Source: JAQIBY01 sp963676165
Lineage (GTDB): Bacteria; Bacteroidota; Bacteroidia; Bacteroidales; ML635J-15
DNA length: 64,000 nt
Assembly (NCBI GenBank): GCA_963676165.1
Contig: OY781043.1
Location: 1,860,001 to 1,924,000 of the forward strand
Direction: 5' to 3'
The number at the start of each line of letters is the position of its first letter. Positions within the stretch are counted from its first letter, which is position 1. The notes under the pieces are model-generated. The model worked only from the letters and a program-made list of their open reading frames with translations. It was not told the origin of the DNA and ran no database searches. Below are positions 8,158 through 16,797 of this stretch, piece after piece. Made by a program: the position numbers and the translations under genes.

Positions 8158-8837
8158 AATCCAAAGCAATAATTTAATTTGACAAATGCTAAGCTTATAG
8201 GCAAACTGTGATCCAATTCCTGTTCGTAGCCTAAAGCTATATCTAAATCTCCTGGTCCAAAATGAAATTCATCTCCCAGAAGTAGTCTGTATTTATGATT
8301 GAATGGTTCACGAAAAAGATCATGGCGTTTAAAGTACTCCGCAGAAAGATAGATTTTATGATTCTCAACTTTCTCATACTGTAACTTTAAACGATGTCGC
8401 CAATCTGTTTCTATCGTTTTATTCGTAGGAGGGAACTGAAAGTTTTCATATTCCTGTTGATATTTTAATCGATAGGTAATTTCAAAATCGGCTAAAGGCT
8501 CAATTTTGTACTGTATATAGGCAGCATAGCGAAGGTTGCTTCTTTTATCCTTATCTCTTGTTTGGTCAAATGAATAGCGAAATTCTGTGCCAATATCAAA
8601 GGATTTATTAATGTCGTACTCCAGTTCTAAAGTAGAGTTTAGCTGATCAAATTCTGTCATGTTATGATACATTCGAACTTCTTCTTCGAATTTCAAACTC
8701 AAATCGTTTGCAAAGGATTTCTCGATCGACAAACCTGTCCAAGCACCCAAATCCTTACTAATGTACACCTGCTGGGCATTCAGTAAATTGACACTTCCGA
8801 AAAGAAGGACTAAAGAGCAAACTAACAGTTTATTCAT
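8154..8837 (-). CDS. DUF2490 outer-membrane beta-barrel protein
   Basis: A 227-residue secreted protein: signal peptide MNKLLVCSLVLLFGSVNLLNAQ, then amphipathic beta strands with the DUF2490 pattern. These are DLGAWTGLSIEKSF, LSLKFEEEVRMYHN, DIGTEFRYSF, ADFEITYRLKYQQEY and WRHRLKLQYEKV, ending in an aromatic C-terminal strand LAFVKLNYCFGL. It is most likely a small outer-membrane barrel; the function of DUF2490 proteins is not known. It sits 3 bp after the MCE gene and overlaps the CotH gene by 4 bp, so all are co-transcribed. Confidence 0.8.
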   Translation of the reverse strand: MNKLLVCSLVLLFGSVNLLNAQQVYISKDLGAWTGLSIEKSFANDLSLKFEEEVRMYHNMTEFDQLNSTLELEYDINKSFDIGTEFRYSFDQTRDKDKRSNLRYAAYIQYKIEPLADFEITYRLKYQQEYENFQFPPTNKTIETDWRHRLKLQYEKVENHKIYLSAEYFKRHDLFREPFNHKYRLLLGDEFHFGPGDLDIALGYEQELDHSLPISLAFVKLNYCFGL

Positions 8838-8840
8838 TGA

Positions 8841-9908
8841 CTATTCAGGATTTTCATTTTGCTCGATCAGACGCTGACGTTTCTTTTCGAGTTGTTTCTT
8901 TTCTCGTTTGTTTAGCATAGATTCATCAACAACTTGCACATCTTTGCCAAAATCAAACACACGGACTTTAAGGTATCTTTCCGGATTCATGCGAAGATCC
9001 CAAACAAGACGATCTAGATTTACCGATGCGCGTTCCAATTCTCTGTATAGACTGTCGTTGTTTATTAAAAGCCCTAAACTGCCTTCGCCTTCATTGATTT
9101 TTGTTGATATCTGTGCAAACTCATCCAAGACTTTATTGGCTTTATCAACAGTTTGTACTAGGTTTATGGCCGATAGACTATCTGAAAAACTAGAGATATT
9201 CTGTATGGCATTTGTAATCTGTTCGCTGTTATTTGATAAATTAGATGTAATGTTTTCTGAATATTCCAGAATACGAGCAATTCTGCTTTTTTGATCTGTC
9301 ATGAGTGAGTCCAAATTTTGACTTGATGATTCCAGATAATTGACAGTTTTCTTTATGCTCTCAAAACTTCGCTGAAGATTACGTTGAGTTTCTTCATTAA
9401 AAATATAGGATATTACTGCAATTGCAGATTCCATTTCTTTCATTAATTCTTCTGCCTGATTTTTGATTGGAAGCATTTGCATACTGACTTGATCTTTCAG
9501 GCTCTGTTCCATCTGAGCTATTAAAGTGTCATTTTCAACATGCATTACATTGGTATCTCCCAAAAGTATTTCTATCCCTTTTGTTCCCATTAAATCCATG
9601 CTGTAAATTTGAGCAATAGATCCTTGAGGCAAAACATATTCCCCTTCAAGATCAATGGTAACCAAGAGCTGTGCATTGCGTTCTCGCAACATTTGTATAT
9701 TCGTAACTTGTCCTACTTTAAACCCATTGATTGTTACAGGACTGGATACGTTCAAACCGTCAATTCGCTCGTAAATAATATGATAGGTGAGTTGTTTGTT
9801 GAATAAATCTTTACCTTTCAGATAATTAAATCCCCAATATGAACTGGCTATGACCAGAACAACAAGAAATCCAATCAAACTGTACTTTCTGCGGGTCTTC
9901 TTATTCAT
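8841..9908 (-). CDS. MCE/MlaD-family lipid transport protein
   Basis: A 355-residue protein with one N-terminal membrane anchor (about residues 10-28) and one MCE domain (about 38-115: IIYERIDGLNVSSPVTINGFKVG, then IYSMDLMGTKGIEILLG). A long helical region with heptad character follows (about 130-300), as in proteins where MCE hexamers carry a needle-like tube. The C-terminus is highly charged (KREKKQLEKKRQRLIEQNE). MCE proteins move phospholipids between inner and outer membranes with an MlaE/MlaF-type ABC transporter, which is not in this window. The gene begins 1 bp after the amidase gene. Pairing of an amidase and an MCE protein next to lptD suggests a shared envelope-biogenesis unit. Confidence 0.88.
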   Translation of the reverse strand: MNKKTRRKYSLIGFLVVLVIASSYWGFNYLKGKDLFNKQLTYHIIYERIDGLNVSSPVTINGFKVGQVTNIQMLRERNAQLLVTIDLEGEYVLPQGSIAQIYSMDLMGTKGIEILLGDTNVMHVENDTLIAQMEQSLKDQVSMQMLPIKNQAEELMKEMESAIAVISYIFNEETQRNLQRSFESIKKTVNYLESSSQNLDSLMTDQKSRIARILEYSENITSNLSNNSEQITNAIQNISSFSDSLSAINLVQTVDKANKVLDEFAQISTKINEGEGSLGLLINNDSLYRELERASVNLDRLVWDLRMNPERYLKVRVFDFGKDVQVVDESMLNKREKKQLEKKRQRLIEQNENPE

Positions 9909-9909
9909 A

Positions 9910-11130
9910 TTATTGGTTTAGTTCATTCAGTGCATCCCGAATGGTAATTCGACTATCATTTTTAAAGGCAACGACAAAACAATCCGGATATTGCGCTCTA
10001 AGGGCTTTTTGTAAGTTGATAATCTCATCATAATCTGATGTTTTCCCTGCAGTATGTTTGTAAAGTCCCATGTGAAAATACTCCCAAACATCTTTTAATT
10101 CGGGATATTTAAGCTGCAAATTTGAGACCGATTCTCCACTTGCACCAATTTGTACTCTGAAAATAATCTCAGATTCCGTGCTTTCTGATGGGAAAGTGAT
10201 TTCAGTATTCTCATCATTATTGGTGTTGTCTGATTCTTGATTGTCAGAATTATCCTCTTGTGTGTCTTGGTTTTCTTCTTGATTTGCGCTATCCTCAGGC
10301 TTTTCGACAATTTCCAGCACATCTTCATGTTCGATTAAATTATCAGCTTCAAAGGCTTTTTTATAATCTCTGAAGGCGCGAAACATTGCAGAAGCCATAT
10401 AAGTCTGTCCATCTTCGGAGTTTAGGTATTTCTCTTCTTCTGGATTGGAAATAAACCCAGCCTCAATCAAAATGCTAGGCATGGCAACTTTGTGTAACAC
10501 CCAAAATCCAGCTTGTTTAACTCCTCGATTATACCGTCCAACTCGATTTGTAAACTGGTCCTGCATAAGTCCGGCAAGGTTCAGGCTTTGTCCTAAGTAT
10601 GCATTTTGATACATGGAAAACATAATATGAGACTCTGGGCTGTTAGGGTCAAAACCTTCGTAATTTGTGTCGTAATCGTCCTCAAGCATGATTACAGAGT
10701 TCTCTTTTTTTGCAATTGCGAGGTTGGACTCAGAAACATGCAGACCCATAGCAAATGTTTCAGTTCCATATGCATTTGGAGAGCCAGCTGCATTAATATG
10801 TATGCTGATAAACAAATCTGCATCTGCTTTATTGGCAATCTGTGCTCGTTTGTAAAGTTCAACAAATTCATCCGTATCACGCGTATAAATGACTTCCACA
10901 TCGGGTAAATGCTCTTCAATATACCCACCGAGCTTTAAAGAAAGCGCTAGAGTGATGTCTTTTTCATAGCTGAATTTACCAACAGCTCCGGGATCTTTCC
11001 CTCCATGACCAGGGTCAATCACAACTTTTTGAATTTTAAAATCAGATTTTCCGTCCTGAGCCATAGCTCGGTACAAAGTTTGTGAGAAGACAAGGAAAAT
11101 AAACAATAAAATTATCTGTGTACGTTTCAT
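9910..11130 (-). CDS. N-acetylmuramoyl-L-alanine amidase with C-terminal SPOR-like domain
   Basis: A 406-residue periplasmic amidase that cleaves the amide bond between MurNAc and the stem peptide. After a signal peptide (MKRTQIILLFIFLVFSQTLYR) comes an Amidase_3 domain. It has KVVIDPGHGGKDPGAVG (Zn ligand His), the Glu of SYEKDITL, LFISIHINAAGS and the catalytic Glu in PSILIEAGFISNPEE. An acidic, Asn/Gln/Asp-rich linker of about 55 residues leads to a C-terminal domain (IIFRVQIGASGE...YFHMGLYKHTAG) that resembles a SPOR peptidoglycan-binding fold. The frame extends to 11241, but the ATG at 11130 (or 11154) gives a proper signal peptide. It is the first gene of a four-gene envelope operon and divergent from lptD. 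Confidence 0.85.
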   Translation of the reverse strand: MKRTQIILLFIFLVFSQTLYRAMAQDGKSDFKIQKVVIDPGHGGKDPGAVGKFSYEKDITLALSLKLGGYIEEHLPDVEVIYTRDTDEFVELYKRAQIANKADADLFISIHINAAGSPNAYGTETFAMGLHVSESNLAIAKKENSVIMLEDDYDTNYEGFDPNSPESHIMFSMYQNAYLGQSLNLAGLMQDQFTNRVGRYNRGVKQAGFWVLHKVAMPSILIEAGFISNPEEEKYLNSEDGQTYMASAMFRAFRDYKKAFEADNLIEHEDVLEIVEKPEDSANQEENQDTQEDNSDNQESDNTNNDENTEITFPSESTESEIIFRVQIGASGESVSNLQLKYPELKDVWEYFHMGLYKHTAGKTSDYDEIINLQKALRAQYPDCFVVAFKNDSRITIRDALNELNQ

Positions 11131-11209
11131 TACTGCCTTTGCTTTTGAATGCATTTTTTTAATTAGTTTTGAACCAAAATTTAAAAATACAAAAACGAGA
11201 CCAAATTTG

Positions 11210-13834
11210 GTGAATAATTTGAATAAAATATCTCGAAGCATAATTTTTCTGTGTTTTTTATTGACAAATCATGGATTATTTGCCACATCATTAGGTGCTT
11301 CATTTGCATTTTCTTCACCAGATACTGTAAATGCTCAAGTTCAAGATACCGCTGCAATTCCTGACAGTATTTCTGTTCAACCTCAGCACAAAAAAGCCAA
11401 TTCATCATCCTTAGATAAGCCAGTTTATTATATTGCCAAAGATTCGAATATTAATTTGATACAAGAGGAGCTTTTGCTTTTGTACAAAGAGGCAGAAATA
11501 AAATATGACGACATTCAGTTGAATGCAGATTTTATTCTTGTGGACATGAAAACAAAAGAAGTGACAGCCTATGGCTTGCTTGATACTGCTGGAAACACAA
11601 CCGGAAAACCAATTTTCGTTCAAGGGGACGAAACCTTTGAAGCAGATACAATTCGATATAATTTCGATACAAAAAAAGGGATTATTAAAAACGTCACTTC
11701 AGAATTTGACGGCGCATATCTTCATGGAGGGAAGACGAAACGACATAAAGATGAAAGCATCCATATGATTGATGGTAAGTTTACCACTTGCGATATGGAT
11801 CATCCACATTTTTATTTTAAACTGTCAAAAGCAAAGGTTATTCCTGAAGACAAGGTGGTTTCAGGTCCAGCTTTTCTTGTGATTGAAGATATTCCAACAC
11901 CTTTAGGAATTCCTTTCGGATTTTTCCCGAATAAAAAAGGGGCAACTTCAGGTGTGATTATTCCAGAGTATGGTGAGGAGATAAATCGAGGCTTCTTTCT
12001 GCGTAATGGGGGATATTATTGGGCAGTCAACGATTATATGGATATGCTATTCACTGGGGATATTTACTCGAAAGGAAGTTGGGGTGCAGGACTTCGTACA
12101 AATTATCGTATAAAATATAAAATGAGCGGTAACCTTAGTTTTAATTTCAATAAAAACGTGCTGGGTTATCAAGGATTTGATAATTACGAAAACAATCAGT
12201 TGTATCGATTCAAGTGGGTTCACAAACAAGACCCCAAGGCACATCCTAGTTTTTCTTTCAATGCAAGTGTTGATATGAGTTCTTCTGCTTACGATAAATA
12301 CAATTCTAACAATCCGAGTGCCTATATGACGAATACGAAGATGTCTTCTGTAAATATCAGTAAATTCTGGCCAGGAACTCCTTTCTCTTTCAATATGGCA
12401 TTGCAACACAGACAAAACAACACAGACTCTACTGTTGATATGACTTTGCCAAACATTAGCTTCAATATGAGTCGAATTTATCCGTTAAAACGTAAAAATG
12501 CCAGTGGGAAAGAACGCTTTTATGAAAAAATCGGATTGTCATACAGTATGCAGGCGAGTAACCAATTAAAGACAAAAGAAGATTCCATATTTGATGCGAA
12601 TTTTAAAGATTTTAATAACGGTATTAAGCATAGCATTCCTGTCAATACAAACTTAAAACTCTTTAAATACATCACGGTAAATCCATATTTTAATTACACA
12701 GAGCGTTGGTATATGAAGTCTCTGAATATTGCTTGGGATGATAATTTATTTAATCCAAGCGATTCAACCTTTGGAAATTATGCAGAAGAAGACATTTATG
12801 GATTTAATCGGGTTTGGGATTTTAAAACAGGGGCAAGTTTCAGTACTAAAATTTACGGTATGTTTAATTACAATGGGAAATACTTGAAAGCTTTGCGACA
12901 TGTGATTACACCAAATGTTAATTTAGTGTACTATCCGGACTTTAGTGCTGAACGTTTCAATTATTATGCAGATTACATATCCGATATTCATTACGATGAA
13001 ATGACAGGCCAATTTGACACCATAAGCAAGGCCTACAGTCGTTATCGGAATGGTACGTATGTTTATGGAAACGCACCAGGCTCCGGAGCAGGAAGTGTCC
13101 GTTTTAATTTAACCAATAATTTAGAGGCTAAAGTTGCAAACCCTTCTGATACAACAGGGAAACTTAAAAAAATCAAGTTGTTGGAATCCTTGTCGTTTAA
13201 TACAGGCTATAATATGATGCTCGATTCTCTGAATTGGTCTCCTGTAAATATGACAGGACGCACATCCATTGGGAAATTAAATTTGAATTTCAATGCGCAA
13301 TTTGATCCCTATGCAATTGATATTGATAGTTTAGGAAGTCCATCCCGAGTCAATACAATGCAATTTACACGTGACGGAAAAATTGCTCGAATTACAAGTG
13401 CTGGATTAATTGCAAGTATGCGTTTTAGTGCCGATGGGATAGGTGGTGAAGATAAAAACATTGATAATTTCCTTTACGGATATCCTCATTCTTATGTTGA
13501 TTTCAGTATTCCCTGGAGTTTTTCTGTTGAATATAATTTGAATTATCGAAAACCATATAACGAAGAAACCATTACCCAAACTGTCAGATTGCGTGGGGAT
13601 GTCAATTTGACAAAGAAATGGAAGGTGACCTTTTCAACAGGTTATGATTTCTTGAACAAGCAATTGTCTTTCACAAACATTGAAATCCATAGAGATTTGC
13701 ATTGTTGGGAAATGAGTCTTGCCTTTGTTCCATTTGGTAGAGGACAGTATTACAGTTTTCAACTCAATGTCAAATCAAGCTTATTGCAAGATTTGAAACT
13801 GCAACGTAAACAAAATTGGGTAGATAATTTCTAA
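11210..13834 (+). CDS. lptD: LPS assembly outer-membrane protein LptD homologue
   Basis: About 874 residues. A signal sequence (ISRSIIFLCFLLTNHGLFA) is followed by an N-terminal OstA/LptD beta-jellyroll (about residues 85-210: IKYDDIQLNADFILVDMKTKEVTA-type strands, then FTTCDMDHPHFYFKLSKAKVIPEDKVVSGPA). The barrel domain has the family hallmark IEDIPTPLGIPFGFFPNKKGATSGVIIPEYGE. LptD inserts lipopolysaccharide into the outer leaflet with LptE. No ATG exists near the N-terminus: the first in-frame ATG is about 110 codons in, inside the conserved jellyroll. The start must be GTG at 11210 (chosen), TTG at 11207 or TTG at 11219. It is divergent from the amidase operon. Confidence 0.87.
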   Translation: MNNLNKISRSIIFLCFLLTNHGLFATSLGASFAFSSPDTVNAQVQDTAAIPDSISVQPQHKKANSSSLDKPVYYIAKDSNINLIQEELLLLYKEAEIKYDDIQLNADFILVDMKTKEVTAYGLLDTAGNTTGKPIFVQGDETFEADTIRYNFDTKKGIIKNVTSEFDGAYLHGGKTKRHKDESIHMIDGKFTTCDMDHPHFYFKLSKAKVIPEDKVVSGPAFLVIEDIPTPLGIPFGFFPNKKGATSGVIIPEYGEEINRGFFLRNGGYYWAVNDYMDMLFTGDIYSKGSWGAGLRTNYRIKYKMSGNLSFNFNKNVLGYQGFDNYENNQLYRFKWVHKQDPKAHPSFSFNASVDMSSSAYDKYNSNNPSAYMTNTKMSSVNISKFWPGTPFSFNMALQHRQNNTDSTVDMTLPNISFNMSRIYPLKRKNASGKERFYEKIGLSYSMQASNQLKTKEDSIFDANFKDFNNGIKHSIPVNTNLKLFKYITVNPYFNYTERWYMKSLNIAWDDNLFNPSDSTFGNYAEEDIYGFNRVWDFKTGASFSTKIYGMFNYNGKYLKALRHVITPNVNLVYYPDFSAERFNYYADYISDIHYDEMTGQFDTISKAYSRYRNGTYVYGNAPGSGAGSVRFNLTNNLEAKVANPSDTTGKLKKIKLLESLSFNTGYNMMLDSLNWSPVNMTGRTSIGKLNLNFNAQFDPYAIDIDSLGSPSRVNTMQFTRDGKIARITSAGLIASMRFSADGIGGEDKNIDNFLYGYPHSYVDFSIPWSFSVEYNLNYRKPYNEETITQTVRLRGDVNLTKKWKVTFSTGYDFLNKQLSFTNIEIHRDLHCWEMSLAFVPFGRGQYYSFQLNVKSSLLQDLKLQRKQNWVDNF

Positions 13835-13843
13835 TTTTGGCAA

Positions 13844-13851
13844 TATTTTTG
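13844..13851 (+). promoter_or_regulatory. Possible -7 box for the tandem TlpA genes
   Basis: TATTTTTG matches TAnnTTTG in the 79-bp gap after lptD, 62 bp before the ATG at 13914. AT-rich context makes a chance match possible. Confidence 0.35.
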
Positions 13852-13913
13852 CAATTTTCGGACAACGAAACAAGTTCTTATTTTGTTTGTTAAACATAAT
13901 TAAAACAAAAAGC

Positions 13914-15344
13914 ATGAAACATATTACGTCTCTATTTTTGGTAGCATTTCTGACTTTGTCAAGTTTTATGACAAAAGCTCAGGAGTATGAGATTGAGGTT
14001 CAGGTGGATGGAGTGTCAGATACAATCATGATGCTGGGTCACCATTTTGGAGAAAAGAAATTTGTTCTTGATACGGTTCAAGCAGATAGCAAAGGGTTTG
14101 CAGTTTTTCGTGGAGATGAAGCACTAGACCCTGGAATTTATATTGTCGTGTTGCCATCCATGAAAAACGCCTATTTTGAACTCTTGGTTGACGACGATCA
14201 GAAATTCTCTTTATCTACTACAACAGAAAGTTTTGTTGACGACATGAAAGTGAAAGGGAGTAAAACCAATGTTGCTTTTAATGAATATCAACGTCGAATG
14301 GGAGAATTTCAATACGAAGTGAATTTGTATCAAGGACGATTGAAATCTTTACCTGCAGATGCCGACTCTGTTGAGATTTATAAAGAGAAACTGCGCAATC
14401 TGTCCCAAGTGCGAATAGATTTTATGAAAGAAATTGTCGAGGAAAATAAAGATAACCTCTTTGGAAAAATCATTAATTCTATCATTGATCCTGAAATTCC
14501 TGAGCCACCAAAGGATGAAGATGGAAATATTTTGGATTCAACTTTTCAGTACAGATATTATAAGGCGCATTATTTTGACAATATTGACTTAACAGAACCA
14601 GGTTTGTTGCGTACCCCAATTTTGAAAGCAAAGGTAGATTATTTCATTCGAAATTTACTTCCTCCGGTTGCTGACAGTATCATTCCTGAAGTCAATAAAA
14701 TTATTGAAGCAACCAAACCAAACGAGGACATGTTCCGTTTTATGACATCGCATTTGTTGAATTACTTTGAGACTTCAAAAATCATGGGAATGGATAAAGT
14801 CTTTGTTGCACTTGCGGAAAGATGGTATCTTACAGGAGAAGCATTTTGGGCTAACGACGAGTTAATCCATAAAATTGACAGTGTGGTTCGTCGGAAAACT
14901 CCAAACATGATTGGTGGTGTGGCTCCGGATATTGCAAAAGTTCCAACTTACCACGAAGAATTTGCATCCTTACATGCGATAAATGCAGAATACACAATCC
15001 TTGTTTTTTATGAACCCAATTGCGGACATTGCCGCAAAACTGTTCCTAAATTGCACACTGTGTACAAAGATACGTTGAAAGCAGATGATGTAGAGGTGTT
15101 TGCCGTATACACTCAGGTGGACAAAGAAGAGTGGGCAGAGTTCATTGAAGAGCATGATCTGGACGATTGGGTAAATGTGTATGACCCGTATGGATTTTCC
15201 AATTTCAGAAATAACTACGACATCTATTCAACGCCTGTAATCTATATTTTGGATAAGGACAAAAAAATTGTTGCAAAGCGAATTGATGTCGATTATATTA
15301 CCCGATTTATTGAGTTTGATCGAAAGCGGAAAGCGAATGAATAA
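13914..15344 (+). CDS. TlpA-like thioredoxin-fold protein (DUF4369/DUF5106 type), copy 1
   Basis: A 476-residue secreted protein: signal peptide MKHITSLFLVAFLTLSSFMT ending KAQ, an N-terminal DUF4369-like beta domain (about 25-120), a helical middle of DUF5106 type (about 130-320) and a C-terminal thioredoxin domain. The last has LVFYEPNCGHCRKTVPKL, with redox Cys at about 370 and 373 (CGHC), and the cis-Pro strand IYSTPVIYILDKDKKIVAK. Such proteins are periplasmic thiol-disulfide oxidoreductases. The frame also opens at a TTG at 13887, but ATG 13914 begins the signal peptide. Its stop overlaps the next gene's start by 8 bp, so the two paralogues are translationally coupled. Confidence 0.83.
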   Translation: MKHITSLFLVAFLTLSSFMTKAQEYEIEVQVDGVSDTIMMLGHHFGEKKFVLDTVQADSKGFAVFRGDEALDPGIYIVVLPSMKNAYFELLVDDDQKFSLSTTTESFVDDMKVKGSKTNVAFNEYQRRMGEFQYEVNLYQGRLKSLPADADSVEIYKEKLRNLSQVRIDFMKEIVEENKDNLFGKIINSIIDPEIPEPPKDEDGNILDSTFQYRYYKAHYFDNIDLTEPGLLRTPILKAKVDYFIRNLLPPVADSIIPEVNKIIEATKPNEDMFRFMTSHLLNYFETSKIMGMDKVFVALAERWYLTGEAFWANDELIHKIDSVVRRKTPNMIGGVAPDIAKVPTYHEEFASLHAINAEYTILVFYEPNCGHCRKTVPKLHTVYKDTLKADDVEVFAVYTQVDKEEWAEFIEEHDLDDWVNVYDPYGFSNFRNNYDIYSTPVIYILDKDKKIVAKRIDVDYITRFIEFDRKRKANE

Positions 15345-16797
15345 GATCTTTTTAAACATATTGATATTGAGTTTATTGAGCCTGGATTTAGTTCAGGCTC
15401 AATCGTGTCGTATTGCGATTGAAATTCCCGATATGCCGGAGCAAATGTTAAGACTTGGTTATCATTCTGGTCCCGATATTTTTGTTGTCGATTCTCTGGT
15501 GACTGATGAAAATGGTCAAGGGATATTTCAAGCAAACAAGGCCTTATCACATGGTGTGTATTTTGTCGTCATGCCTTCTGGTGCGAACTTCGACTTTCTT
15601 GTTGGCAACAATCAACATTTTAAGCTTTACACCAAACAATATCATGTCTTAGATTCCCTGAAAGTTACTGGGGATATGGAAAATGCGGCTTTCGTACGTT
15701 TTCAGCAAACAATTGCAGGTATCAACAAGCAAGAACGCATGTTGGACATTCAAAAGCGTTTTTATCAAAATAATGAAGACTCTGTTAAATCAATAACCAA
15801 ACAGCAGAATCAGCTCATTTCAGATAGAAAGAATTTATTTGACACCTACAGCAATCAATTCAATGGAACAGTATTAGGTGCTTTAATTCAAGCAATGAAT
15901 CTCATGCCAGTACCTGCTGAAATTGAAACTAAACGCACTGAAAGTCCAGCAGAATACTTTGATTATCTTAGCAAGCATTATTTTGATCATATTGACTTTT
16001 CTGAACCAGTTATTTTCAATGCTCCGGCTCATGTCTTTCACAATCAATTAGAGACTTACTGCACTTATTTCTTAAATGCCAGAGCCGATTCGATTCCTCG
16101 TCTGTATCGAGAAGTGGATGCATTAATCAATAAGGCATCTGCAAGTCAAGCTGCGCATAAGTATGTTGTAAGCTATTTAATTCAGCGATATGAACATCCT
16201 GATGTCGTTGGAATGGATGCTGTTTTTGTGCATCTGTCACGAAATTATCTGGAAAAGGGGAAATTTCCATGGGCAAATACACAAGTTATTCAGGAGATTT
16301 CTAAACGTGCTGATTTAATGGAGCAAAGTCTGATTGGGAAAGAAGCTGCCAATTTAAAATTTCCTGATGTGTTTGGTGAAATACATGCTTTGCACGAAGG
16401 AGAAGGTAGATATACCGTGCTCTGGTTTTATGAAACAAGCTGTGATATTTGCAAGCAATTAACTCCACGATTCAAATCCATTTACGATGATATGCAAGTT
16501 CTGAATATTGATCTTATCGCTATAAATATTGATCAAGACAAAGACGCCTGGGAGCAGTTTTTAGCTAAAAACAACTTCAAATTCACCAATGTATGGAATC
16601 CAGATAAAAATCCGGGTTTGTTGTATGCATACGGGCTATATAAAACACCACGACTTTTTGTTTTGGATGCAAATAAACACATTGTAGCTAAGGATTTACG
16701 TATTGATGTCTTGCTTGATTATATTGAGTATCTGGATGAGAAATCCCCATATTTACGCAATCGATTTTTGTTTCAATCCCCAATGATGCAGCATTAA
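15337..16797 (+). CDS. TlpA-like thioredoxin-fold protein (DUF4369/DUF5106 type), copy 2
   Basis: A 486-residue paralogue of the preceding gene with the same layout: signal peptide MNKIFLNILILSLLSLDLVQ ending AQ, DUF4369-like domain, helical middle and thioredoxin domain. The second half runs in parallel (HYFDHIDFSEP against HYFDNIDLTEP; VGMDAVFVHLSRNYLEKG against MGMDKVFVALAERWYLTG). The redox motif is CDIC (about residues 369-372, WFYETSCDICKQLTP) instead of CGHC, which should alter the redox potential. ATG 15337 overlaps the upstream stop (ATGAATAA); the longer open frame from 15268 lies inside the first gene. It is convergent with the YgiQ gene, with a 4-bp overlap. Confidence 0.83.
   Translation: MNKIFLNILILSLLSLDLVQAQSCRIAIEIPDMPEQMLRLGYHSGPDIFVVDSLVTDENGQGIFQANKALSHGVYFVVMPSGANFDFLVGNNQHFKLYTKQYHVLDSLKVTGDMENAAFVRFQQTIAGINKQERMLDIQKRFYQNNEDSVKSITKQQNQLISDRKNLFDTYSNQFNGTVLGALIQAMNLMPVPAEIETKRTESPAEYFDYLSKHYFDHIDFSEPVIFNAPAHVFHNQLETYCTYFLNARADSIPRLYREVDALINKASASQAAHKYVVSYLIQRYEHPDVVGMDAVFVHLSRNYLEKGKFPWANTQVIQEISKRADLMEQSLIGKEAANLKFPDVFGEIHALHEGEGRYTVLWFYETSCDICKQLTPRFKSIYDDMQVLNIDLIAINIDQDKDAWEQFLAKNNFKFTNVWNPDKNPGLLYAYGLYKTPRLFVLDANKHIVAKDLRIDVLLDYIEYLDEKSPYLRNRFLFQSPMMQH

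Noticed and set aside
12047..12415. - strand frame of 122 codons inside lptD
   Set aside because: Antisense shadow of a well-supported gene; no signal or domain.
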